A stretch of 23,139 nucleotides of DNA from Bordetella parapertussis (GTDB taxonomy: Bacteria; Pseudomonadota; Gammaproteobacteria; Burkholderiales; Burkholderiaceae_C), in the NCBI GenBank assembly GCA_945888535.1, contig CAMDAN010000032.1, positions 1-23,139 on the forward strand, written 5' to 3'. The translations under genes were made by a program, and so were the position numbers. The notes under the pieces were generated by a model. It was not told where the DNA came from, did not search any database, and saw only the letters and a list, made by a program, of their open reading frames with translations. The first letter of the stretch is position 1. Every line of letters starts with the position of its first letter. This document shows positions 1 through 7,581 of the stretch, one piece after another.

Positions 1-711
1 ACCGTCATTCCGTGGGCGATTGCGATTTTGGTGGCTTCTATTTTTGTGCGCGGCAACCCGTTGTGGTGGATGGCGTCGCAATGGTTGACATGGTCGATTG
101 CCGGAGCGCGCGTCATTTTGGGAATTCGGGTGAATGTCACTGGAATGGAAAACCTCCCCCATGGCACCAACCCCGCGATATTGTTGGTCAAGCATCAATC
201 TACTTTCGAGACGTTCTTGATGCCCGCTTTGATGCCCCGGCCCTTGGCGTTTGTATTTAAGAAGGAACTGCTGCATGTTCCTTTTTTTGGCTGGGCGATG
301 GGGCGTTTGGACATGATTCACATTGACCGCAGCTTGCGCGCCAGAGCGTTTCAAAAAGTAGTCGCTCAGGGTAAAGAGTTGTTAGCGCGGGGCGTCTGGG
401 TCATCATGTTCCCAGAGGGCACACGCATTCCCCGAGGCGAAAAAGGCGAGTACAAATCAGGGGGCACGCGTTTGGCAATTGCTACGGGCGCACCGGTGAT
501 CCCGATCGCGGTAACCTCGGCTACCTGCTGGCCGCGCAAAGCTTTCATCAAACACCCCGGTATCGTAGAGTTATCCATCGGGCCTGCGATTTCAAGCGAT
601 GGCCGACACGCTGAAGAGATGATGCGCGAGGTGGAAAACTGGATTGAAACGGAGATGCACCGCCTCGACCCCGATGCTTACACTTCTGCCAAGGCCAAGG
701 CCAGTACCTAA
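1..711 (+). CDS. plsC: 1-acyl-sn-glycerol-3-phosphate acyltransferase, 5' end missing
   Basis: This enzyme transfers an acyl chain to lysophosphatidic acid to make phosphatidic acid in membrane phospholipid synthesis, at the inner membrane. The reading frame is open from the first base of the window, so the start lies outside; 236 residues are visible. The acyltransferase signature appears as H-Q-S-T-F-E (around 193-210), an HX4E variant of the usual HX4D, and the FPEGTR glycerophosphate-binding motif lies at about 409-426. The hydrophobic N-terminal stretch (IPWAIAILVASIFV) fits a membrane anchor. The product ends with a charged tail after a predicted helix. The stop is followed 20 bases later by the next gene on the same strand, so the two may be co-transcribed. 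The family call is firm; the exact acyl acceptor is inferred. Confidence 0.9.
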   Translation, partial: TVIPWAIAILVASIFVRGNPLWWMASQWLTWSIAGARVILGIRVNVTGMENLPHGTNPAILLVKHQSTFETFLMPALMPRPLAFVFKKELLHVPFFGWAMGRLDMIHIDRSLRARAFQKVVAQGKELLARGVWVIMFPEGTRIPRGEKGEYKSGGTRLAIATGAPVIPIAVTSATCWPRKAFIKHPGIVELSIGPAISSDGRHAEEMMREVENWIETEMHRLDPDAYTSAKAKAST

Positions 712-731
712 ATCTACAAAGCAAGCGGTCT

Positions 732-1574
732 ATGCATTCTTTGTTGCGTTACACCCTGGATTTATTTGAGTCACGGACTGATGCTTCCGAGCCACCTGTA
801 TCAGCCGGTCACAACTGGGTTCATCCGCAAGCGACGCGCCAAGTGCGCTTGGATGGGGTCATGGTCTCGTATGCATTTACCCGAGCAAAGCGCCGCAGCA
901 TCGGAATGGTGGTGGGCCACGAAGGGTTGAGTGTGCGGGCGCCTCGCTGGACGCCCTTGTACGAAGTGGACGCCGCTTTGCAAGAAAAGGCGCGCTGGAT
1001 TGTGCGCAAATTGCACGAAACCCATGAGCGACATGTGCGTCAAAGTGAGACGCACATTGAATGGCAAGACGGAACCGTTTTCCCGTTTTTGGGTGAATCA
1101 CTTCGCATCGTTTTAGACCCCGAACACAACTTTGATGGCGTGGGTGCGCACATGGAAACCTCCAACTGCGACTTTGAAGGTGCGACACGTGTTTTGCGCG
1201 TCGGTTTGTCACAATCTGCAACACCCGCGCAAATTCGAGACGGAGTACAAGCTTGGTTGATGCGCCAGGCCAAAGAATTGTTTGCCCAACGCTTGGACCA
1301 TTTCGCCGCATTGCTTGACGTGCGCTGGAAGCGTCTTTCACTGAGCAACGCAGGAACCCGCTGGGGCAGCGCGGGATCTGACGGATCGATCCGACTGAAC
1401 TGGCGCTTGATTCATTTTCGACCGGCCGTCATCGACTACGTGGTGGCGCATGAGTTAAGCCACTTACGCGTGATGGACCACAGCCCGCGCTTTTGGGACA
1501 CGGTTCGCACCGTGGTTCCAGACTATGCGGAGTTACGCGGACAACTCAAAGACGATGGACTGCCCAAGTGGTAA
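732..1574 (+). CDS. YgjP/SprT-like zinc metalloprotease (M48/DUF45 type)
   Basis: A 280-residue protein with a clear C-terminal zinc-peptidase motif: H240-E241-L-S-H244, with a further His at 250 in the sequence HLRVMDHSPRFW. This pattern is typical of the YgjP/WLM-like metallopeptidase family (DUF45). The N-terminal 30 or so residues are poorly conserved in appearance. The central part has the basic, beta-rich character of these proteins (RAKRRSIGMVV, then VRAPRW). The region SLSNAGTRWGSAGSDGSIRLNWRLIHFRPAVIDYVVAHEL, given here only as a family landmark, is typical of the fold. No signal peptide is visible, so it should be cytoplasmic. The physiological substrate of the family is unknown. 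It starts 20 bases after plsC and ends 9 bases from the convergent hydrolase gene, with no terminator visible between them. Confidence 0.85.
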   Translation: MHSLLRYTLDLFESRTDASEPPVSAGHNWVHPQATRQVRLDGVMVSYAFTRAKRRSIGMVVGHEGLSVRAPRWTPLYEVDAALQEKARWIVRKLHETHERHVRQSETHIEWQDGTVFPFLGESLRIVLDPEHNFDGVGAHMETSNCDFEGATRVLRVGLSQSATPAQIRDGVQAWLMRQAKELFAQRLDHFAALLDVRWKRLSLSNAGTRWGSAGSDGSIRLNWRLIHFRPAVIDYVVAHELSHLRVMDHSPRFWDTVRTVVPDYAELRGQLKDDGLPKW

Positions 1575-1583
1575 AGCTAGGCC

Positions 1584-2684
1584 TTAAGCCGCCACTTCAG
1601 CACTAAAGCGGTACACCCCATCCGCGCCAAGTCGGCGGAGCAGTTTTCCTTCAAACCACAAGGTATGTAAATGTGCAATGGCTTCACCCATGGCAAAAGT
1701 CATTTGGTGCATATCCAGCGCTCGCTTGAACATCACAGGCACCACGTCCTTTGCGCTGCACGCTTTCTCAGCGCAAGCGACCATCACTTCGGCTAATCGA
1801 TCAGCATGGTGGTTGTGCAGTTGCTGGATGCGAATATGCAAACCGGTAAAGGGCTTACCGTGCGAAGGCAGCGTTAAGGTGTTCTCGGGTAAAGCTTTGA
1901 ACTTATCAATCGAGTCTAAAAAAAGCTTGAGTGCGTCCGCTTCAGGCTCTTGGTCATAAACGCTGACATTGGTGGAAATACGCGGCAGCATCATGTCGCC
2001 GCCCAGCAATATTTGAAGCTCTTCACAATACAAGGCCATGTGCTCGGGTGCGTGGCCGTAACCGCTGATACACCGCCAGGATTTGCCGCCGATTTCAACG
2101 ATCTTTCCATCCATCAAGCGGGTGTATTGGTTCGGTATAGAAGGGACTAAATTAGGAAAATAATTCGTGCGGGCGCTGATCGCTTGAACCGCCTCGGGAT
2201 CATTGAGGCCATGCATCGCAAAAAATGCGGCAGAACGTTCCCCGCCAAATCCATTGGCTCCCAGACACGCCATCCGTGCAACTTGAAAATCTGTCCCACT
2301 GATCCACAAGCCTACATTCCAGCGCTCGCAAAGCCACGCCGCCAAACCAATATGGTCGGGATGCATATGGGTCACGATGACACGCAAAATAGGCAAGCCC
2401 TCTAATTCATTGGCAAAAAGCGCTTCCCACTGGGCTTTGGATTCTTCTTTATGGATGCAACAGTCCACCACGGTCCAGCCTTGAACCATACCGATCTCCC
2501 CTCTTTGGCTATCGCGCAGCAGCCATAAATTGATATGGTCTAAAGCGAACGGCAAGGCCATGCGTATCCATTTGATTCCGGGCGCCACTTCAATGCAGCG
2601 ACCGCTTTCGGGCAGGGCATCGCCCAAGGGATAGTGGAGTTGGTTTTCGAGTTCGTTCATGGAAGTGGCTGTTTTTTGCTTCAT
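1584..2684 (-). CDS. MBL-fold metallohydrolase with C-terminal winged helix
   Basis: A 366-residue metallo-beta-lactamase-fold hydrolase. The zinc ligands are visible: T-H106-M-H108-P-D110-H111, then H211 (GYGHAPEH), D230 (LLGGD) and H275 (LPSHGKP). The last 60 or so residues (MGEAIAHLHTLWFEGKLLRR and following) look like the winged-helix domain found after the MBL domain in LACTB2-like proteins. The substrate is unknown; thioester or similar acyl hydrolysis is a guess based on its place opposite liuR. The start is uncertain. The first ATG (2684) touches the 26-bp palindrome and has no ribosome site, because its upstream bases are the palindrome itself. A second in-frame ATG at 2660 (protein starting MNELENQ) is an alternative that would leave a short leader. 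Confidence 0.85.
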   Translation of the reverse strand: MKQKTATSMNELENQLHYPLGDALPESGRCIEVAPGIKWIRMALPFALDHINLWLLRDSQRGEIGMVQGWTVVDCCIHKEESKAQWEALFANELEGLPILRVIVTHMHPDHIGLAAWLCERWNVGLWISGTDFQVARMACLGANGFGGERSAAFFAMHGLNDPEAVQAISARTNYFPNLVPSIPNQYTRLMDGKIVEIGGKSWRCISGYGHAPEHMALYCEELQILLGGDMMLPRISTNVSVYDQEPEADALKLFLDSIDKFKALPENTLTLPSHGKPFTGLHIRIQQLHNHHADRLAEVMVACAEKACSAKDVVPVMFKRALDMHQMTFAMGEAIAHLHTLWFEGKLLRRLGADGVYRFSAEVAA

Positions 2685-2710
2685 AATTGACGTTTACGTA
2701 AACGTCAATT
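2685..2710. promoter_or_regulatory. Perfect 26-bp palindrome, likely LiuR operator
   Basis: The half-site AATTGACGTTTAC is followed at once by its exact reverse complement, centred between 2697 and 2698. It lies between liuR (+) and the MBL hydrolase (-) and abuts the first ATG of the latter. MerR-family regulators bind such palindromes, usually between the -35 and -10 elements, and LiuR is encoded next door, so autoregulation and control of both directions is the natural inference. I saw no second copy in the window. Confidence 0.75.
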
Positions 2711-2721
2711 GCGTCTATTGT
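2693..2721 (+). promoter_or_regulatory. Candidate promoter for liuR operon
   Basis: TTTACG (2693-2698) and TATTGT (2716-2721) are separated by 17 bases, each matching the sigma-70 consensus at 4 of 6 positions. The -35 element lies inside the palindrome. Transcription would start about 60 bases before liuR. A mirror-image candidate exists on the - strand: TTGACG (2708-2703), 17 bases, TATGAA (2685-2680). Both are weak matches and are read by eye. Confidence 0.35.
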
Positions 2722-2789
2722 AGGCAAGGCCTGTTCATAGACCTGTCACCTTGGTATGCCAACATTCTTGTATTGTCTGTGAACTCCGC

Positions 2790-3230
2790 ATGAATATTAC
2801 TTTCAGCATCAGCGACCTCGCACGAGAATTCGACTTAACGACCCGCGCGATTCGCTTTTATGAAGACTTAGGGCTCTTGGAGCCTGAGCGCACGGGCCCC
2901 GGCGGACGCAACCGGGTTTACAGCGTGCGCGACCGAACACGGCTGAAATTGACCTTGCGCGCAAAACGTTTGGGTTTGAGTCTGACAGAGGCCAAAGACA
3001 TTATCGAAACCTACGATAGCCCCCGCGATACCGGTGCACAACTGGAAAAGTTTTTACGCGTTCTCGATACCCACCGTAATCAAATCGAAGACCAGATGGC
3101 CGACTTGCAAGCCAACCTGGAAGAAATCAAAGTCCACCAGCGCGAAGCCCGCGCCTTGCTTGCTAAAACAGAACCTACACCTTTGAAGCGCAAGGTCAAA
3201 TCCAAAGGGGCTGTCCATGCCATCGCTTAA
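2790..3230 (+). CDS. liuR: MerR-family transcriptional regulator LiuR
   Basis: A 146-residue MerR-family regulator whose sequence closely follows LiuR, the regulator of leucine and isovalerate breakdown in proteobacteria. The N-terminal winged helix reads ISDLAREFDLTTRAIRFYED then LGLLEPER, followed by a second DNA-contact part (RVYSVRDRTRLKL). A long C-terminal coiled coil (about residues 80-125) should dimerise it. There is no cysteine cluster, so metal sensing is unlikely; an acyl-CoA effector is the usual suggestion for this subfamily. I chose the ATG at 2790 because the protein then begins directly with the DNA-binding domain; an upstream TTG at 2751 would add 13 residues with no family look. 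The gene overlaps the following thioesterase by 14 bases. The palindrome at 2685-2710 is its probable operator. Confidence 0.88.
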   Translation: MNITFSISDLAREFDLTTRAIRFYEDLGLLEPERTGPGGRNRVYSVRDRTRLKLTLRAKRLGLSLTEAKDIIETYDSPRDTGAQLEKFLRVLDTHRNQIEDQMADLQANLEEIKVHQREARALLAKTEPTPLKRKVKSKGAVHAIA

Positions 3231-3663
3231 GGCAACGCCTGCCGCCCTGTGGCGACGCATTGAAGACAGTCTCAAACGCCAAGGAATGATGATTCATTTG
3301 CAAGCGCGTCTCCTTCGGGTAGAGCACGGCTTGGTTGAAATTGCGCTGCCCTACTCCGAAAAAGTGACCCAACAGCGCAACGGATTCCATGGCGGCGCAA
3401 TGGGAGCGCTTGCGGATATCGCCGGCGGCTACGCAGGACTCACGGTGCTTGACGATGGGATGGACGTCACCACGGTGGAATACAAAATTAATTTTCTAGC
3501 AGCCTTTCAAGGCGGCGAACTGCGAGCCACAGGGAAAGTCGTTCGCGCAGGGCGGCGCATTATTGTGACGACGGCTGAAATTTTTCACGTGGATGACCAA
3601 GGTAAACACAGCGCGTGTGCAGTGATGCAACAAACCTTGGTTCCAATAACAAAATCCGAATGA
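3217..3663 (+). CDS. PaaI-family hotdog-fold thioesterase
   Basis: A 148-residue protein of the PaaI/4HBT hotdog thioesterase family, which hydrolyses acyl-CoA thioesters to free acid and CoA in the cytoplasm. The family signature is N56-G-F-H58-G-G-A-M then D67 in [11 protein letters not shown], followed by the strand-rich part [14 protein letters not shown] and [18 protein letters not shown]. The start is supported by a good ribosome site (AAGGGG about 7 bases before the ATG) inside the end of liuR, so the two genes are probably translationally coupled. Lying between liuR and liuA, it may release CoA from stalled branched-chain acyl-CoA intermediates; that role is inferred and its substrate is not readable from sequence. 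Confidence 0.85.
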   Translation: MPSLKATPAALWRRIEDSLKRQGMMIHLQARLLRVEHGLVEIALPYSEKVTQQRNGFHGGAMGALADIAGGYAGLTVLDDGMDVTTVEYKINFLAAFQGGELRATGKVVRAGRRIIVTTAEIFHVDDQGKHSACAVMQQTLVPITKSE

Positions 3664-3688
3664 ACCACACACTGCAAGGAATACCGAA

Positions 3689-4867
3689 ATGAACATGCCT
3701 GGACTGAATTTTCAATTGGGAGAAGATATTGATGCGCTGCGTGACGCGGTGCGTGAGTTTTCACAGACCGAAATTGCGCCCCGGGCTGCAGAGATCGATC
3801 GCAGCGATCAATTCCCCATGGATTTGTGGCGCAAGATGGGAGACATCGGCGTTTTAGGTATCACCGTCGGAGAAGAATACGGTGGAGCCAACATGGGCTA
3901 TTTGGCGCACATGATCGCGATGGAGGAAATTTCCCGCGCCAGTGCTTCGGTCGGTTTGTCTTACGGCGCGCACAGCAACCTGTGCGTCAACCAAATTAAA
4001 CGCAACGGTAGTGAAACACAACGAAAAAAATACCTGCCAAAACTCATCAGCGGTGAACACGTGGGTGCGCTGGCGATGAGTGAGCCAGGCGCGGGTAGCG
4101 ATGTGTTGTCTATGAAACTTCGGGCTGAGGACAAAGGCGGCTACTACCTTCTAAACGGAAACAAGATGTGGATCACCAACGGGCCCGACGCCGATACCTT
4201 GGTGGTGTACGCCAAAAGTGAGCCCGAACTCGGTGCACGCGGCGTGACGGCTTTCCTTATCGAAAAAAACATGCCGGGATTTTCAATTGCGCAAAAGCTA
4301 GACAAACTCGGTATGCGCGGCAGCCATACCGGCGAACTGGTTTTTAAGAACGTAGAGGTTCCCGTGTCGCAGGTTCTTGGCGGCGTCAACAACGGCGCCA
4401 AAGTATTAATGAGTGGCTTGGACTACGAGCGCGCCGTTCTAACCGGTGGGCCTCTTGGGATCATGCAGTCGGTGATGGATAGCGTCGTTCCCTATATCCA
4501 TGACCGCAAACAATTTGGCCAAAGTATTGGGGAGTTCCAACTCATCCAAGGCAAGGTAGCCGATATGTACACCGTGCTGCAAGCCGGGCGCTCCTTTGCC
4601 TACACAGTGGCAAAAAATTTAGACCTGTTAGGCATCGAACATGTGCGCCAAGTCCGAAAGGACTGCGCCAGCGTGATTCTTTGGTGCGCGGAGAAAGCCA
4701 CCTGGATGGCAGGCGAAGGCGTCCAGATTTTTGGTGGCAACGGGTATATCAACGATTACCCGCTAGGGCGCTTGTGGCGCGACGCCAAGCTCTACGAAAT
4801 CGGCGCAGGCACCAGTGAAATTCGCCGGATGTTGATTGGGCGGGAGTTGTTTGCGGAGACGATGTAA
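3689..4867 (+). CDS. liuA: Isovaleryl-CoA dehydrogenase
   Basis: A 392-residue FAD-dependent acyl-CoA dehydrogenase that oxidises isovaleryl-CoA to 3-methylcrotonyl-CoA in leucine breakdown, passing electrons to ETF. Typical motifs are [22 protein letters not shown] and [20 protein letters not shown]. Two features point to isovaleryl-CoA rather than other substrates. The catalytic base is in the [15 protein letters not shown] segment (E247), matching the unusual position of Glu254 in human IVD. The C-terminal segment reads [14 protein letters not shown], lacking the YEGT glutamate used by most other family members. The start has a good ribosome site (AAGGA, about 9 bases before). The stop overlaps the ATG of the next gene by one base (TAATG). 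Confidence 0.94.
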   Translation: MNMPGLNFQLGEDIDALRDAVREFSQTEIAPRAAEIDRSDQFPMDLWRKMGDIGVLGITVGEEYGGANMGYLAHMIAMEEISRASASVGLSYGAHSNLCVNQIKRNGSETQRKKYLPKLISGEHVGALAMSEPGAGSDVLSMKLRAEDKGGYYLLNGNKMWITNGPDADTLVVYAKSEPELGARGVTAFLIEKNMPGFSIAQKLDKLGMRGSHTGELVFKNVEVPVSQVLGGVNNGAKVLMSGLDYERAVLTGGPLGIMQSVMDSVVPYIHDRKQFGQSIGEFQLIQGKVADMYTVLQAGRSFAYTVAKNLDLLGIEHVRQVRKDCASVILWCAEKATWMAGEGVQIFGGNGYINDYPLGRLWRDAKLYEIGAGTSEIRRMLIGRELFAETM

Positions 4868-6867
4868 TGAAATCTTTGGTTTCTCGTTTTTTTCAGTCTT
4901 TACTTCAAGGGTTTTGGCGCGGTTTGTTGCGCGCTTGGATTTTGGTCGTCCCCCTGCTCCTAGCGCTTACCCTGATTCGAATGGGGCAGATGGCGTATTT
5001 TTGGCCAGCGTCCTTTCATGTGCCGGCCAATGACATTGCTGCAACGCTGTTTCAAGGCTTTCGATTTGACTTAAAGGTCAGTGCCATCGTTGGCGCGCTC
5101 CTCCTGTTAATACTTCCTTGGGCCTCGGGGAAAACTAACGCACGCTTGGCGGCTGTGGTTTCCTTTGTTTATGTCATGGCCTCGCTGGTGAACCTTCACT
5201 ACTTTGGCTTTTATAAAACACCGATTGATTCGCTGGTATTTGGCGTCATGGAAGACGATACCAAGGCCGTTTTTTATACGATTTGGCGCGATTTTCCTGT
5301 CATCCCAACGCTCGTTCTTGGCGGACTTCTAACGCTTGCCTCTGTATCGCTTCACCACCGCTTGGTGCGTCGGATTCAACCGGAACACGTATTTCAATCG
5401 CGCCATTGGATCACGCGGTTTCTTGCTGTATTTTTAGTATTTTTTGCCTTGTTATTTGCCGGTAAAGGAACGCTCCGCGAAATGGCCTTACAGCGCCAAC
5501 ACCTGACCGTCACCACCTCGCAATATTTAAACGACATGGTTCCTAACGGCATCATTGCGCTGAAGTACGCGTGGGACAGCCGAAAAGAGTCACAAAATCT
5601 ACAAGACCCACTTTTGGGTTTGCGCGGCATGGGCTTTGAATCGGCTTTAGCGGCGGCTGACGTGTTAGGCCTGCCCCATGACAGTGAGGCCTCTGTCCGT
5701 AACGCATTGTCAACACGTCCTGCGCTACCCACGGAAACAGAGAGGAAAAATTTGTTATTTTTCTTAATGGAGTCATGGAGTGCAGAACCCATGCGATACC
5801 AGTCCCCGCAGTTTGACGTCATCGGCCGCATGGCGCCCACCTTAGATAAGGCGTGCCATTTCAGCAACTTCGATTCCGCCCATGGGGGAACCCATCCGTC
5901 GATCGAAGCCATTTTATTTTCTACACCTATCACTCCGCTCACTATGGGCGAGGTAGGACGCAAGCCTATACCCTGGGCCTTGGCCAAAATTGCCCGTGAA
6001 GCAGGCTATAAAACACTTTTTGTCTCCTCGGTGCGATCGGGTTGGCGCGACCTCAACCGCGTACTAAAGGTACAAGGCTTTGACGAGGTTATCGATGCCA
6101 ACACGCTCAAAGAAATATACCCAGAATCCACACTTGGAATTTGGGGCGTTTGGGATAGCTATGTTTTTAAATACCTAAAAACTCGACTCGCAACACAAGC
6201 CAAAGATCAGCCGCTTTTTGTATTCGTCCTCACCTCGACCAACCATCCGCCCTACGATTTACCCAGTGACTACAAGCGCGTACCACGAGATATGACTCTT
6301 TGGAAAGGCGAGACCAATTCGGACACCTTGGTACCCAATTTAGATACGTACCACTACGCCACTGATTTACTCGGCGCGTTTGTTCAAGAAGTACAAAGCG
6401 GCCCGATGGCTTCGCATACGGTAGTCGCTGCGACTGGCGATCACAACGTTCGCTCGTTTGGTGTCTACGCGCGGCCTGAGCGCAGACACCTAATGCGCCA
6501 AGTTCCGTTTGTGATTTGGGGCAAAGGACTGCAGTGCGGAAAGCAACAAGTCTTGCCAGCCAGTCACCGCGACATGTTTCCTACGCTATTGCCTTTGGTT
6601 GGAATTGAAGGCCCCTACATTAACTCGGGGCGTAACTTACTAGATGCGCCAAGCGCCAAGCCGATGGAATCACCGCGGACTTTATTTTTTACCGGTGAAG
6701 CGCGTAATGCCCAGGGGATGTGGCAGCTCGGTAATCCATCATCCTTTGTTTGCAGTGGTGATCTTCCCCTCCAAAGCCCATGCGAATTCAATGCCAAAGA
6801 CGACCAACAAGAACGGGCTCGTATTGGACTTTTGGATTGGACAGTTCGCAGCGCCTTGAGGAAGTAG
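4867..6867 (+). CDS. LTA synthase-like membrane sulfatase/phosphoglycerol transferase
   Basis: A 666-residue membrane protein of the LTA synthase / sulfatase-fold group. The first 200 or so residues hold about five hydrophobic segments (near 17-38, 68-84, 91-112, 141-160 and 184-200). The rest is an alkaline-phosphatase-fold domain expected on the periplasmic side. Visible metal and active-site candidates are E302 (LMESWSAE), T342 (HGGTHPS, the position of the nucleophilic Thr in LtaS) and D525-H526 (TGDHN). In Gram-negatives such proteins typically transfer phosphoglycerol or phosphoethanolamine to periplasmic glucans or lipopolysaccharide, but the acceptor cannot be told here. Its ATG overlaps the liuA stop (TAATG), implying translational coupling despite an unrelated job. 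T-rich codons in the N-terminal part reflect the hydrophobic segments. Confidence 0.85.
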   Translation: MKSLVSRFFQSLLQGFWRGLLRAWILVVPLLLALTLIRMGQMAYFWPASFHVPANDIAATLFQGFRFDLKVSAIVGALLLLILPWASGKTNARLAAVVSFVYVMASLVNLHYFGFYKTPIDSLVFGVMEDDTKAVFYTIWRDFPVIPTLVLGGLLTLASVSLHHRLVRRIQPEHVFQSRHWITRFLAVFLVFFALLFAGKGTLREMALQRQHLTVTTSQYLNDMVPNGIIALKYAWDSRKESQNLQDPLLGLRGMGFESALAAADVLGLPHDSEASVRNALSTRPALPTETERKNLLFFLMESWSAEPMRYQSPQFDVIGRMAPTLDKACHFSNFDSAHGGTHPSIEAILFSTPITPLTMGEVGRKPIPWALAKIAREAGYKTLFVSSVRSGWRDLNRVLKVQGFDEVIDANTLKEIYPESTLGIWGVWDSYVFKYLKTRLATQAKDQPLFVFVLTSTNHPPYDLPSDYKRVPRDMTLWKGETNSDTLVPNLDTYHYATDLLGAFVQEVQSGPMASHTVVAATGDHNVRSFGVYARPERRHLMRQVPFVIWGKGLQCGKQQVLPASHRDMFPTLLPLVGIEGPYINSGRNLLDAPSAKPMESPRTLFFTGEARNAQGMWQLGNPSSFVCSGDLPLQSPCEFNAKDDQQERARIGLLDWTVRSALRK

Positions 6868-6919
6868 GGTCTTGTGACTCTCCTGCACAATTATTTCTTT
6901 TCAATTTTTATACATCGCC

Positions 6920-7573
6920 ATGTCTGACCTCAACGATCTCTTTGCCCGTAACCGCAGCTGGGCTGCTGAAATGGAACGCAGCCGGCCGGGGTTTTTTACC
7001 AGCCTCCTAAGCCAACAAAAACCGCGCTATATGTGGATCGGTTGTTCCGACAGCCGCGTTCCTGCCAATGAAATTATTGGCTTAGCACCGGGTGAAATTT
7101 TTGTCCATCGCAACGTAGCCAACGTGGTAGTGCACTCGGACTTGAATGCGCTGTCGACGATTCAATTTGCGGTGGAGCGACTGAAAGTCAAGGACGTCAT
7201 GGTGGTAGGGCACTACGGCTGTTCTGGTGTTCAGGCCGCTTTGGAAGGTGCGCGTATTGGCTTGGCTGATAACTGGCTGCGTCATATTCAAGATGTGCGC
7301 GATCACCACCGCTCCATGATCGAAGCGGCTCCTGAACATGCCCGCGCGAACATCCTTTGTGAACTGAATGCGGTGGAGCAAGTTCTCAATGTGGCCCAAA
7401 GCACCGTTTTACAAGACGCGTGGTCGCGCGGCCAAGACGTAACGCTGCACGGTTGCGTCTACGGCTTACACGATGGCCTGCTTCAAAATTTACATATGCG
7501 CATCACAGGCAATGATGGAATTGAATCGATCTACCGCGACGCTATTGCAGCCATTGGGCGCACGCCGCGTTAG
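6920..7573 (+). CDS. can: Beta-class carbonic anhydrase
   Basis: A 217-residue beta-carbonic anhydrase that interconverts carbon dioxide and bicarbonate in the cytoplasm. The zinc ligands and the gating Asp-Arg pair fall exactly where they do in E. coli Can: C42-S-D44-S-R46 and H98-Y-G-C101. The length also matches. The gene begins 52 bases after the LTA-synthase-like gene, without a clear ribosome site, and ends 8 bases before aceK. In this setting it could feed bicarbonate to 3-methylcrotonyl-CoA carboxylase (LiuB/LiuD); this link is inferred from gene order only. Confidence 0.95.
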   Translation: MSDLNDLFARNRSWAAEMERSRPGFFTSLLSQQKPRYMWIGCSDSRVPANEIIGLAPGEIFVHRNVANVVVHSDLNALSTIQFAVERLKVKDVMVVGHYGCSGVQAALEGARIGLADNWLRHIQDVRDHHRSMIEAAPEHARANILCELNAVEQVLNVAQSTVLQDAWSRGQDVTLHGCVYGLHDGLLQNLHMRITGNDGIESIYRDAIAAIGRTPR

Positions 7574-7581
7574 GAGTATCG

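Noticed and set aside
1575..1583. Possible terminator between the metalloprotease and MBL genes
   Set aside because: The gap is 9 bases and the short GGCC/TTAA dyads nearby are too small and lack a T-run.
5394..5987. 197-residue frame on the - strand inside the LTA-synthase-like gene
   Set aside because: It is antisense to a well-supported coding region and shows no recognisable domain or ribosome site.
6868..6919. Promoter before can
   Set aside because: The AT-rich gap contains TATACA near 6909, but no acceptable -35 at proper spacing, so no promoter is claimed.
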